The notes under the pieces are model-generated. The model was not told the DNA's origin, searched no databases, and saw only the letters and a program-made list of their open reading frames with translations. This document shows, piece after piece, positions 53,645 to 64,000 of a DNA stretch of 64,000 bases; the first letter of the stretch is position 1, and each line of letters begins with the position of its first letter. The stretch is from the NCBI GenBank assembly GCA_001592805.2, contig CP051141.1, forward strand, positions 1,984,001 to 2,048,000. The letters run 5' to 3'. The position numbers and the translations under genes were made by a program. Source of the stretch: Peltaster fructicola (Eukaryota > Ascomycota > Dothideomycetes).

Positions 53645-53729
53645 GCTTGACACCGATCTTAGCAAACCTAAACAACAACCTGCCTCGTGAGACGGCTACC
53701 TGGGCGAGAATGAGCTTGACATCGATCTT
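53620..53729 (+). repeat. Diverged 69-bp tandem duplication of the CENP-A 3' end
   Basis: The 41-bp segment at 53620-53660, which includes the last CENP-A codons and stop, recurs at 53689-53729 with about four substitutions. The offset is exactly 69 bp. The 25-bp core (CGAGAATGAGCTTGACA, then CGATCTT with one changed base between) is the best-preserved part. The sequence after each copy is also weakly similar. Confidence 0.75.
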
Positions 53730-54553
53730 CTCGACCAAAATAACGACCTACCCTGCAAGTCTATCGACAATACTCGGTTCCTGTCTGCCTGACGCGGACG
53801 AGACACGACACCTATCACAGAGTAGCAGAGATGGCCTCATCACTATAGATGCATGCTGCTGATGTAGCTCATTACAAGCGATAGCATACACGTCACGAAG
53901 AGCCTATCACGACCAGTTACAGTCTCGACTTGCCTTGGACGACACAATGCCAACTCGCAATATGCAAAAAGTCGTGTCGGAACACCACTGTATCAAGAAA
54001 GAGATGCAGCCCAGCCGGACTACGCCAATGCTGCGCCATGCAGCGCGAACAGTGGCTCAGAGAACAACGAGTCTGGTCAGCATACAGCTGCCAGGATATC
54101 ACGCTATAATTGCGAGCTGTATCTTTGCAGCGTCACATCACGGCAGGACGTGAGCCTGCTGTGTCCTGAAGCCTGTGTCCCGGATCACACCTGCAGTGTC
54201 CATTCAGAAGAAGTGGACGATACATTGTACATATTAACCGGATATAATGGTGGTGTAGTAATGAATGACAAACGAATTCCCTGCATCAAGATCAGGACTG
54301 CCAGCATTGCACACTGAAACTCATGCTGTTCATGCTCGCGTGACCGCATCTGTGTTGAGAGACAAGACCTCAAGCATGCTGTGCTGCATTTGTCCACGGA
54401 CAAGACTGATATCGCGATGCCATCCTTCACTCGAGGTCACTTTTAGAGCATAAAGCTGCAAGACACTGCTCGTGTTACGAGGTGTGTGCATACAAACTGG
54501 TGAGATCGTTGCGCAGTCTGAGCCATCTATTTAGCCGTGTCTATTCTACAATG
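53645..54553. other. Convergent intergenic region after CENP-A
   Basis: About 900 bp between CENP-A and the DHA2 transporter. Apart from the duplicated segment at its start I see only short incidental frames. Confidence 0.5.
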
Positions 54554-56065
54554 CTACCGACGCGATATGAGGACGAAGTAAATCGCAATAGCTACTGCAA
54601 AACCATCGAGGCCTATGCCTAGATACCATGCAGCCCTGTAAGTGGTCAAAGGATCTGCGCCGGATGCCCCGATCTGCCTGACGACTGTTCCAGCTATGCC
54701 CAATCCCAGGGAGATGCTGTAATTGACAGTCGTATTGATCAAAGAGGATGCAATACCTTGGTCGTGCTTGGGAGTGCTGTTGCTGAGTAGAATTGTTGCA
54801 CTGGGAAAGCTGAGGTCCATTCCCCAAGGCATAATAATGATCGAGACGAAGGTCTGCGCCCAATATGTCTGTTCGAGTGGCACCGTGGCAAGTAAAATCT
54901 GGCCAGTGAGGAAGCAGAAAGTGGCCAGAAGTAACACTTGCGCTACCTTGATGCGTGGAAGCAGAATGCAAGTTGCACCAGCCGCCAACATGCCAGATAC
55001 TGCGATAGGAGCATTCTGTGCACAGGCAGCGAGCGCAGTATAGCCACGCAACTGCTCGATCATACGCCACAGATAGTAGACCCAGATGCCAAAACTAGCC
55101 CAGCCTGCTGCTGTCACCGCAATTGCGACGATGGCTTCGCCTTGTATATCCTTCAAGGGCACTAGGGGTTCTTTGAGTAGCTGACCTCGATGATGGCGAA
55201 AGCTACGAGTAGGAGGATGCCAACAATCAACAGTGCGTACGTCAAGGGATTGCTCCATCCGACCACAGCAGCCTGATTCCAGGCAATGTTGAAGAGCAGC
55301 AAACCAGCAACGCCTGTGAAGGTGCCAAGGAAGTCAAAGTCGCTGATCTTCGAAGGATGCAGTTCGTCTCTCGGTATGACAACGAGTGCTGCTACTATCA
55401 CAACAGCACAGGTCAAGGCCATCGCGAAGAAAGCCCATGGCCACCAAGCCAATTGAGCGAAAATGGAAGCGAAGACAGCACCAAAGGTCCAGCCTACTGG
55501 TGCTGCGGCTCCAAACATGGCAAATACCATGTTCTTCTTCGGACTGTCGCCATACCGCCGACCCACTAGAGCCAGAGCATTTGGCACGAACAGTGCGCAG
55601 GAGATGCCCTGCAGTGCACGAGCAACACTGAGTAACACATCGCCGCTGTACACAGCAACGCCAGCAATGATCGAGGAGATGGCGTAAAAGGAGAAGCCAA
55701 TGATGTAGAGTGTTTTATGCCCGTACATATCGCCAAGCCGGCCGGCTGGCAATATGAATGCACCAAAGGTCAGACTGAAGGCTGCTGAGTACCAGCTGAG
55801 CCGTGCCTCGTCGGTCACTCCAAAACTTCTGTATATGGTGAGCTTTGTATCTGGTGGCAATACCATATCTGCATGCTTACGAGCCAATGATGTCCAATGG
55901 TGCAATCGTCTGAGCAAGGCCTGCCAAAGATAGGCACTGAGCCAGGCACACAAGGAAGACGAATGCAGCTTCGCGCCAAGGCGACAAACCTGCATCCTCT
56001 ATCATCGTATCAGGCTTTGTGGTGTCCTCCTTAGAACCCTCGCTGCCACTTTTTGAAACTCCCAT
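54554..56065 (-). CDS. MFS drug-efflux transporter, DHA2 type, frame broken at an A run
   Basis: Drug:H+ antiporter of the DHA2 (14-helix) type, exporting toxic or self-made compounds across the plasma membrane. Exon 1 is 56065-55881, then a 52-bp intron (gtaagc...atacag); splicing gives LDIIGSSFGVTDEARLSWYS, AAFSLTFGAFILPAGRLGDM (motif A-like), RALQGISCALFVPNALALVG. The second part continues with PLVPLKDIQGEAIVAIAVTA, MPWGMDLSFPSATILLSNST and KHDQGIASSLINTTVNYSIS (typical C-terminal motif). The two frames meet near 55172-55174, where one more A on the minus strand would give SYSKEPLVPL and a 486-aa product. No intron fits there. The gene is divergent from the NRPS-like reductase, whose product it may export. 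Confidence 0.78.
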
Positions 56066-56582
56066 TGCCCACAAACGTACTCACGGTCAAGTACCAACGA
56101 TATGCTTGAGCAATCCAGGTCGAGTGTGAGTAGTTAGATGAACGGCCACTCCAGGAGCAGTATCGTCAAAGTTGCAGTAGGCATCGTGTATGTGTGAGAA
56201 CAGTCTCACAAGCACAGTGGCAGGCTCCGAATAACTACCGGACACGGATTGACGATGCTGCCGATCGCGGTAGACGTCATGCTGTCGATAGCATGCGTGT
56301 TGTGGTATAGATGAAGTTATTTTTCGAGACTAGCTGTCTAGTAGATAACTTTATAGATGACGTTGCTGCCAGCGACCAATCGATGACCTTCCACAACGAC
56401 GAAGCTCAGCAAGATCTGCGTTGTCATGTCATTAAGCACACTCGCACTTGTCCCTTTGAGCACAATGCAGTGCCACAGACCGTCATCGACAGCACCAATC
56501 TTCCTCAACGCTGCAATATAGCCGTCGCTGCCATGGCGTACATAACTATGGCCTGGTGCGGCCACAGCTGCATTGTGGCACA
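56066..56582. promoter_or_regulatory. Divergent promoter, DHA2 exporter / NRPS-like reductase
   Basis: 517 bp that contain CCG-N9-CGG at 56227-56241 and CCG-N4-CGG at 56261-56270, both inverted triplets of the kind bound by fungal Zn2Cys6 regulators, and a CRE-like GACGTCA at 56273-56279. Pathway-specific regulators bind this class of site, but no such regulator gene is in the window. Confidence 0.35.
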
Positions 56583-59500
56583 ATGGCAATATCCAGCTCA
56601 CCGACATGTGGTAGGCGGACTCTGCTCAGCACAATCGATGCATTGGCTCGAACGAGTGGGAGCGTTATCTGGGCACAGTATGCAGCATCGACGAGCGCCT
56701 TCGAGAAGGGAGAGTTCAGATCAGTGAGCTTTGCGACTCTTGCAAATGCCATTGCGCGACTTGCAGACCATTTGGCAGCTATACAAGCTTCTCTCCAGAC
56801 CTCCGCCAAGACTTCTTTGTGTTACATAGGTCCGTCAGACATAAGATACTTCCTGCTAGCTTGTGCTGCCTCCAAGCTACATCTTGAGGTGCGCACGTCA
56901 ACCTCGATACTCCGACGAGCTCTACTTACTTTCGCTGCTTCATTAGATATTGTTCTCATCGCCGAGAAATGACCTTCGAGCACACATCTCCCTGCTCGAG
57001 CAGACAGCCTGTCACATACTGCTTGGTCCGGAGGACGACTTACGCAACAGCATATACTCTAGCATAGCTGCTGAGCGACAGATGTCGATACGAGGCATTC
57101 CATCGCTCACCGATCTACTGGACGCACCACCAGCGCGGACACTACGAGGTACCAAAGACTTCGACGACTGTTCAGATGAGACCTTCGTGATCCTGCACAC
57201 CACCGGATCTACTGGACAACCGAAGCCAGTACGCATCACCCACGGTCTCATATCCACAATTGATGCCCAGCAGAAGCTAGCAGAAGTCGATGGACGACAT
57301 GTGACGGCTCAACGATGGGCGAACCTTCCAGTCTACACAGCATTGCCGCCATTCCACTCAGCCGGCATCAACTTCTTTGCTTACTCCATCTTCCAGGCGA
57401 CGGAGCTCATCTTCGGCCCGCCAGACGTACCGCCGTCCACTGCTAGCATCAATCGTATGCTCTCCCTGAACAAGACTCAGGCGGCTGTCTTGCCACCATC
57501 GCTCCTCGAACAGGCAGCCTCCGACAAGGCAATGCTTCCAAGGTTCACACAATGGTCAAGTGTCATATACGGCGGCGGGCCCTTATCCGCTATGGCGGGA
57601 GATGCATTATGGCAGTATACTCAAGTGCTTCATATCCTTGGCTCGACTGAGACGTTCAACATTCCGGAGTTGGAGCCACGTTCGATAGACGAGTGGCGAT
57701 ATCACCATTTCCACCCTGCTCTCAACATCTCCTTTCGACCGCAAGAAAACGGTCTTCACGAACTAGTGTTTGTCAGAAAGGAGATGAGGCGCGCGAGCAT
57801 CAAGGCGCCTTTGGACTTTCCCGGAGGTGACAGAGTACTCCATGCGAGACTTGTATGTTGAACACGAGGTCAAACCTGGCAAGTGGCAATATCAGGCTCG
57901 CCTAGACGATGTCATCGTACTATCGAACGGTGAGAAGTTCAATCCTAAAGTGGCAGAAAGCATCATCGCCACAGAGCCTCTGGTCGCATCTGCTTTGATC
58001 GTAGGCGCTGGTCACGAGCAGTCCGCAGTGCTTGTCGAGTTGGCCAAGGACGCTGTTGATGTCGCGCGGCCACAGTTGCAAAAGGTGATCGAAGGACGTG
58101 TGGAACTTGCCAACACTGTGCTCCCAGCTCACGCACAACTGCATGAGAGTCATGTCTGTGTGCTTGACTCCAATGTTACGTTCCTCCGCTCTGCGAAGGG
58201 AGATGTTCGTCGAGGACCTACTGTGGATGCGTTGGAACACGTTATCAACAACGTATACGTCTCAGCAGAGCACACTATCCACAGCGGTCATCCATCTGTC
58301 GATACAAGCACAGTCGATTCGTTGAGCAGTTCGCTTTTGCAAGTCGCGCAAAAAGAACTCCCATCGAAGATCGCAGGAGGGTTTGGTGTGCAAGATGATC
58401 TGTTCGTGAAAGCAGGACTTGACTCACTTCAAGTGGTTAAGATGGCGCGAAGCATCACGCGATGCATGCGGCAGCAGGGACAGGATGTTGACCTTGCACC
58501 TCGAACAATCTACGAGCATCCCAGCATGCATGGCATCTCAGAGGTGCTTCTAAGCACATCAAGACAGCCGTCACCAACTCTGGACGACGGTCTGGACAAA
58601 ATGGAAAGTTTGCTCGCGGCTTGCAAGAAGCATATAGATATGCTCAAGAGGTCCATAGTGCCAAGCAAGGAGGCCGGCGGCGATGCACAAGTGGTCATCC
58701 TAACAGGCTCAGCAGGCTCGCTCGGCTCTTATGTTCTGGACAGTCTGATACGACAAGATACGGTGCGCAAGGTCTTTTGTCTGAATCGGCAGGGCAGCGA
58801 TGAGGAAAGACAAAGACGAGCTCACGACTCTCGTGGTCTATCCCAAGACTTGGCCAAGGTGATCTTCCTACAAACGAATATGTTAGAAGCAAGACTAGGC
58901 CTCGAGAGTGATGTGTACGATAGTCTACGTGACGAAGCGACGCACATCATACACAACGCATGGCCAGTGGACTTCAATCTCGCTTTGAACGCTTTCGAGC
59001 CACATCTCAAAGGTTGTTGTCAACTGATCGAGCTGGCGGTCGCTGCGAAGCATCACGTTTCGACAGTGTTCCTCTCGAGTATCGGTGCTGCGAACAACTG
59101 GAATGTGGTCTACCCTGGCCTAGTACCCGAAGCGCAGATAGACGACCTCAGAGTTGCAGAGCCTATGGGCTACGCACAGTCTAAACTCGTCGCTGAGCTC
59201 ACTTTTGCCTATGCCGGCCACTCCTTGCAGGAAAGCATGACTGTCTGCCGTATCGGCCAGATAACAGGCCCTGTGAAGCAGAGCAAAGGGATATGGAACA
59301 CCAAAGAATGGTTTCCAAGTATCATGTTAACCAGCCAGAAGCTGGGCAAGATCCCTAGTAGTCTTGCGGCATTGGACTGTATGGACTGGTACCCTGTCGA
59401 CTACCTCGCAGATGTCATTCTGGAGACGTGCATCATCAACGCTCCACGATCAGAGCTCACATCATACATGCATTTTGTCAATCCTAACAAGAGTTACTGG

Positions 59501-59794
59501 AGTGCAGTTGTGGAATCGCTTGTGGCCAATTCCAAGACAGAGGTGGTAACTTACACAGAATGGCTATCTGCATTGACAGCAGCTGTGGACAGTGCAGATG
59601 CTGAGACAGCCAACCTTGAACTCCCTGCAATGATGCTTCTGCCATTTCTGGAGGCAATCGGGCAACCAGATCACCAGCGGCCGACTTTCGACACAACACG
59701 AACCTGCGAAAGCAGTCGTGTGTTGGAACAACTAGGGCCCGTTACTGTGTCGTGGGTCAGACATTGGCTGAATCAATGGCAGGTGCAGTTCTGA
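56583..59794 (+). CDS. NRPS-like reductase: adenylation - carrier - thioester reductase
   Basis: NRPS-like enzyme that activates a carboxylic acid as its adenylate, loads it on a phosphopantetheine carrier and releases it reductively as an aldehyde or alcohol, as fungal aminoadipate-type and aryl acid reductases do. Exon 1 56583-56888, 58-bp intron, exon 2 56947-59794; about 1050 aa. Adenylation landmarks: CGRRTLLSTIDALARTS, the A3 loop LHTTGSTGQPKPVRI, ALPPFHSAGINFFAYSIF and a downstream LDDVIVLSNGEKFNP (A10-like lysine region). Carrier: DDLFVKAGLDSLQVVKMA with the Ser near residue 620. Reductase: VVILTGSAGSLGSYVLDSLI, SSIGAANNWNVV and the YxxxK GYAQSKLVAEL. The frame switches in the T3C3 run at 57817-57822: removing one base gives APLDFPEVTEYSMRDLYV. 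ATG 56583 was chosen over a TTG upstream. Confidence 0.85.
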
Positions 59795-60099
59795 ACGCAG
59801 GCTCACAAACCCAAGGCATTCAACTGCGATTGAAGACACCTTCTCAATTCAGCTGACACTGTACACTGGCTGCGCACTGTACGAATATGTAGTGAAGTTA
59901 TGCAAATCCCGAACGCACGGACCCTATGATGTAGTTAATTCCAAACAAGAAGCAGGGCCAGACAATTTATCGCATTTCCTGCCGATCAAACGAGAACTAT
60001 TCTTCGCACAGCAGCCACTGTTGATCTTCGCCTGCAATGTGCTCGTGAAAATCATAACAGTGATCTCTACCCGAAAGCAACCTCGACCAGCTCGCAGTC
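59795..60099. other. Intergenic spacer
   Basis: 305 bp between the NRPS-like gene and the phosphotransferase gene, both on the + strand. No gene or repeat is seen. Confidence 0.5.
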
Positions 60100-61579
60100 A
60101 TGGTGTACATCCGGCAATCTCAGCTGCCGAAGCTGAAGGACTACAAGTACTCGGGTATGCAATCTTGGCCTATCAGTAGAGCAGCAAGCACTGATACTAC
60201 AGTAAGGTATCGACCGAAGTCTCGTTTCGCGATACATCCTCAAGCCATACTGGTGGAACAATGTCATCAAGCTCATGCCGATGTCAATGGCACCAAATGC
60301 GGTATGAAGATGGCTGTACAGTCATGGAGCACTATCTGATAGCCATAGATCACCCTGACGGGCTTCGGTTTCGTGATCATCAACCTTCTGACCATGCTAT
60401 ACTATACTCCTGGCCTTGATCAGGACTGTCCGCCTTGGGTGTACGCGAGCTGGGCCATCGGCCTGTTTCTGTACCAGACATTCGATGCCATTGACGGATC
60501 ACAAGCGTACGTATCTTGGCTCCTTCATGGTGTGTACTGATACCTCGCTCAGACGCCGTACGCATCAGAGTGGGCCACTCGGCGAGCTGTTCGATCATGG
60601 TGTCGACGCTTTGAATACTTCTCTCGAAGTGCTTCTGTTCGCAGCAACCATGAAGTTTGGTCAAGGATGGAAGACAATCCTGGTCTTGTTTGCTTGTGAG
60701 TGTGAAGCCACCAAAAGATGATCAAGCTGACGTCCCTAGCCCTCCTTACGTTCTACGTACAGACCTGGGACGAGTACCACACCAAGACCCTGACCCTCGG
60801 CTTGGTATCAGGACCTGTGGAAGGCATCCTAACACTCGCCATCGTCTACGCCATCACTGCGTATCAAGGAGCCGGCAGCTACTGGCAGCAACCGGCTCTT
60901 ACAGCCTTAGGCTTCCCCAAACTCGCCTTCATCCCAGACGCAGTCTATGCCGCCGACTTTGGAGAGCTCTACCTGGCATACGGAGGAATTGTACTCTTGT
61001 TGAACACTGCAGAGAGGTAGGACAACAGCGCTTCCCACTGGTTTCGGACTGACACTGAATAGCATACGCAACGTCCTCAAAGCACGCAGTGAGCGCAAGG
61101 AGAATCCAGCACAAGCACTACTCGGTCTGCTTCCATTCACTCTCACCTGGTTAGTGATCGCGACATATCTTTATTTGCAGCCGATCATTCTGCACGAGCA
61201 CCTTGTACCATTCGTGTTCTTTGTTGGACTCGTCAATGCATACGCCGTCGGACAGATGATCACCGCTCATCTCACAAAGTCACCTTTCCCATACCAGAAC
61301 GTCCTGGTGCTGCCGCTTGTCTTTGGCATCGTCGACTCCCTTGGCCCAATCCTGCAGGCAAAGTTAGGCTTTGGCTGGCCAAGCGCTCTTGGTGACGGCG
61401 TTTACCAGGTAGCTTTCATGTTTTCATTACTTGGCCTTGCTATAGGCGTGTACGGTACCTTCGTGGTCGATGTCATTGTGGCCATCTGCGACTATCTCGA
61501 CATCTGGTGCCTGACCATAAAGCACCCATATGACGAGACCATGGAGCTCAGAGACGGCAAGAAGGTCAAGACGAAGTGA
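60100..61579 (+). CDS. CPT1: CDP-alcohol phosphotransferase (choline/ethanolamine)
   Basis: Last enzyme of the Kennedy pathway, transferring phosphocholine or phosphoethanolamine from its CDP ester to diacylglycerol in the ER membrane. 414 aa, six exons: 60100-60154, 60207-60301, 60349-60506, 60553-60695, 60740-61016 and 61063-61579; introns 44-52 bp. Spliced start MVYIRQSQLPKLKDYKYSG, then IDRSLVSRYILKPYWWNNVI. The catalytic CDP-alcohol motif D-G-x2-A-R-x8-G-x3-D-x3-D is built across intron 3: DAIDGSQARRTHQSGPLGEL, then FDHGVDALNTS. Seven to eight membrane segments follow. Every junction is in phase. Choline versus ethanolamine preference (Cpt1 or Ept1) cannot be told from sequence alone. 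Confidence 0.92.
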
Positions 61580-62228
61580 TGGATGGTGGAGGGCAGAGGC
61601 AGAGGCAGGAGGCAGAAGAGTGATGGTACGAGTGCTTCAAGTAATAAGATACCCATCGAGCTGTACTCGTGAGCTATTTAGCTAGCGACCGATCTTATGG
61701 TACTTTGATTGCTTAGTTTACTTCAGTCATATGCGAACACGAAGCTATAGCGTCGCCGTGGTTTGGCAGCGTTTGTGTGTAAGAAAGCTCATCTCATTCA
61801 CATTCAGATTGACCATTATACGCCTGTCCAGAAGAACATTGTATGCATCTCAGCTTGAGTCCAAAGATAGTTCGATCAAGAATATTCTCTACATCATCCG
61901 CAGGTTCCTAGCCGCAGGATTCCCGTTCTACGTGCCTTGCCCCCTCCTACATCCCTTCCAGACTGCCGAAGTGAATCTCCACTTTCATACCCTCAGTGTG
62001 CAAGTATGAAAGGCTCGGATCATCCATGGTGAGTTCCAAATCGTCGTCCTCAGTACCACAACAAGCCGTTCTGCTCCTCAACCAATTGGCTCTAGAGCTG
62101 ACACCTTTTGACCACAGTCAGACACACTCTTGCTTGTTGTCCTTGCCTTCAAGGACTTCTTCATTAGACAGCGGCGTCCGGATAATAGCCTAGCTGTTAA
62201 ACCGGGCGCACCGGATCTCAACCTCATC
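61580..62228. other. Intergenic region
   Basis: About 650 bp between the phosphotransferase and dioxygenase genes. A short GGCAGA-type purine repeat occurs at about 61590-61618. No gene is supported. Confidence 0.5.
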
Positions 62229-63376
62229 ATGTCTCACAACGAGTCAGCTGTGCAAGAGCCTCTGACGCTCGCTCCGGTCACTCTTGGCACAGGAGAGCAG
62301 TCAAACGGGTCCAACGCCTCCGACATCAAGACAGGAGCTGCTCGATTCGACCCAAACTTCACAGACAATGTCATCAAAGCTACAGGACCGAAGGCCAACA
62401 AGCGATTGGCACAGATAATGCCAAGCTTGCTACGACATCTCCATGACTTCTGCCGCGAGAATGAGATTACTGTTGACGAGTGGATGGCTGCAGTCCAGAT
62501 GGTGCGTAGTGGGAGTATCGTCAAAGAGTGAGCTGACATCAAACTAGCTCAACGAGACAGGACAGACGTCCGATGAGAAGCGTAATGAAGGTGAGGACAC
62601 ATCACACTCCGTCTGTAGAAGTTGCTGATCTTGCAGGTCAACTATTCTGGGACATACTAGGCGTAGAATCACTCGTGGACGAAATCACATACAAGCTTGC
62701 CAGTGAAGCACAAGACGCCCCTACAGCCACGGCAATCCTTGGTCCATTCTGGCGTGCTGACGCCCCGAGACGCAAGATGGGCGACACGATCGTCTCTGGT
62801 ATCGACGATGGCGACAACACTCTCATGCACGGTCGAGTTCTTGACTTCGCCACTGGCGAGCCGATCGAGGGAGCAGAGATTGACATCTGGCATACGGCTC
62901 CTAATGGACTTTACGAGCAGCAAGATCCCAATCAGCCTGACATGAATCTTCGAGGCCTTTTTACCACAGGCAAAGACGGCAAGTATCACTTTTACTGCCT
63001 AAGGCCAACCTCGTATCCAATTCCATATGATGGTCCGGCAGGAAAGCTGCTGCAGCTACTCGATAGACATCCTATGCGCCCAGCTCATATCCACTTCATC
63101 TTGAGTGCTCCTGGGTACAAGCCACTTGTCACACAGATTTTCGACCGTAGGGACAAGCACATTGACAACGATACTGTCTTTGCTGTAAAGGATAGCTTGG
63201 TTGTCGACTTCATGCCGAAAGAGGGCGATCCGAAAGCACACTTCGACTTGCAGTACGACTTCAAGCTTGCAAGCTATGACCAAGTGAAGCAGGGCAACAC
63301 GAATGGTGCCACGGCAGAGGCTGCCACCGAAGGTTTGGCTTTGAGAGCAGCTAAAGCTTCCACTTCGAATCCTTGA
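62229..63376 (+). CDS. Intradiol dioxygenase, hydroxyquinol 1,2-dioxygenase type
   Basis: Non-haem Fe(III) intradiol dioxygenase that cleaves the ring of 1,2,4-trihydroxybenzene (or catechol) to a maleylacetate-type product for the aromatic-degradation pathway; cytosolic. 351 aa in three exons: 62229-62501, 62548-62590 and 62637-63376, two 46-bp introns. The N-terminal dimerisation helices (LAQIMPSLLRHLHDFCREN, EITVDEWMAAVQMLNETGQT) precede the catalytic barrel. The iron ligands are visible: Tyr in NGLYEQQDP (about residue 198), Tyr in SYPIPYDGP (about 235) and two His in RPAHIHF (about 255). LGPFWRADAPRR is the substrate-side family signature. The coding end overlaps the neighbouring HAD gene by 26 bp on the other strand. 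Confidence 0.93.
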
Positions 63377-64000
63377 TAGCCCATTGCACGGCTGCACTGA
63401 CATCGTCTGCGATATGGGTCGGAATCTCAGCAGGTGTCCCTCCGTTATACACTCCAGTCCTGACGAGGATACTGGACCAAGAGCTGTTCGTCGGGCTGTG
63501 GAATGTGTTTGCGCCACGAATGTCAGATAGCGGATTGTCGCCTATCATATAGACTCTCCTCAAAGGATGATTCAGTCCAGTGGGTCCGAAGAGCGCCTTT
63601 CTGTGAGCCACGAGTTGTCGCTCTGCATACACGTATGTCGCTCTGTGTGGTTTGCCGTACTGCTTACTGTTCAGACTAGCACCTCCAGTCACAGCTGACC
63701 AAAGACCGTTGAAAGAACTGATGAACCCTCCTTGTCCTAGGCGTGGTAAGCGATGCGATGCAGCCCAGAACATGTCTGGATTGCTATAATGGATCTCGGG
63801 TTGTCCGTCCTGAAGGTAGCCACGATTGGGTAATTTCTCGTTGCCATTCTTTGTCGAAAGCGTGCCTAGGATGCCCTCGCGTGACAGCAAGAGATCTAGC
63901 ATGATAGTGCTGTCAAGTCCCCAGTCCCGAGGATCGTTGTAGACATAGATCGTGTCGATCTTCAAGCTGTCTTCCGGTGACGTCGGGTTTATTGGCTTTG
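63351..64000 (-). CDS. HAD-superfamily hydrolase, CECR5/HDHD5-like, 5' end outside
   Basis: C-terminal part of a haloacid dehalogenase-fold hydrolase of the subfamily IIA group similar to CECR5/HDHD5; family members are often mitochondrial and of unknown substrate. The frame is open to the right edge, so N-terminal motif I (DxDG) is outside the window. Seen here: VYNDPRDWGLDSTIMLDLLL, the substrate-side HYSNPDMFWAASHRLPRLGQ (NPD), the Lys-containing GKPHRATYVYAERQL, and motif IV RRVYMIGDNPLSDIRGAN with the GDN aspartate. The end is IADDVSAAVQWAIKDSKWKL with TAG at 63353-63351. The GDNP...DIRGAN motif and flanking GVY are typical of this group. Confidence 0.85.
   Translation of the reverse strand, partial: KPINPTSPEDSLKIDTIYVYNDPRDWGLDSTIMLDLLLSREGILGTLSTKNGNEKLPNRGYLQDGQPEIHYSNPDMFWAASHRLPRLGQGGFISSFNGLWSAVTGGASLNSKQYGKPHRATYVYAERQLVAHRKALFGPTGLNHPLRRVYMIGDNPLSDIRGANTFHSPTNSSWSSILVRTGVYNGGTPAEIPTHIADDVSAAVQWAIKDSKWKL

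Overview
The window is nuclear DNA of a filamentous ascomycete. It holds about 30 protein genes on both strands, with typical fungal introns of 41-60 bp (GT...AG, CTNA-type branch points), short intergenic spacers and no rRNA, tRNA, CRISPR array or recognisable transposon. Gene content fits Pezizomycotina: pkc1 with HR1-C2-C1-kinase layout, Epl1, Svf1, a LaeA-like methyltransferase, an NRPS-like reductase and a hydroxyquinol dioxygenase. The style looks like Dothideomycetes, but I cannot prove the class from sequence reading alone.

Layout. 1-7 kb: end of an unknown gene, mitoribosomal uS5m and an ATP25/RsfS-type factor head-to-head, a GFA/CENP-V-fold protein and an anion:cation symporter-type MFS permease. 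7-13 kb: a 4E-T-like eIF4E-binding protein with GYF-ligand motifs, then a large disordered protein. 13.5-21 kb: protein kinase C, a LYC1-like acetyltransferase, Svf1. 21-30.6 kb: a stand-alone chromodomain protein, a cytochrome P450, an F-box protein with propeller-like repeats, a bZIP-like factor and a leucine-rich repeat protein. 30.8-40 kb: a nuclear-looking protein rich in S/T-P-x-K sites opposite mitoribosomal mS37, Epl1 (NuA4), an Rkm4-type SET methyltransferase opposite mitochondrial tryptophanyl-tRNA synthetase. 40-52.7 kb: LaeA-like methyltransferase, endosomal Na+/H+ exchanger, a decayed small secreted protein gene, sucrose-type transporter, phosducin-like Plp1, GDP-mannose transporter, derlin. 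53-64 kb: centromeric histone H3 (CENP-A), a DHA2 efflux pump divergent from an adenylating NRPS-like reductase, choline/ethanolamine phosphotransferase, hydroxyquinol 1,2-dioxygenase, and the end of a HAD-family gene.

How the genes relate. Most are unconnected housekeeping genes. Two groupings stand out. Four mitochondrial translation genes (uS5m, RsfS/ATP25-like, mS37, TrpRS) are all driven from head-to-head spacers of only 141-170 bp. The NRPS-like reductase and the DHA2 exporter share a 517-bp divergent promoter and look like a minimal secondary-metabolite locus.

The most striking feature is a set of small frame discontinuities in otherwise well-conserved genes (LRR protein, CENP-A, DHA2 transporter, NRPS-like reductase), each at a short homopolymer or dinucleotide run. 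CENP-A is essential, so residual assembly indels are the simplest explanation, but a real second or decayed CENP-A copy would be notable. A diverged 69-bp tandem duplication of the CENP-A 3' end lies next to it. Several genes without long single-frame evidence, notably mS37, the CENP-A C-terminal half and the 5' exons of Svf1, were assembled here by reading splice sites directly.
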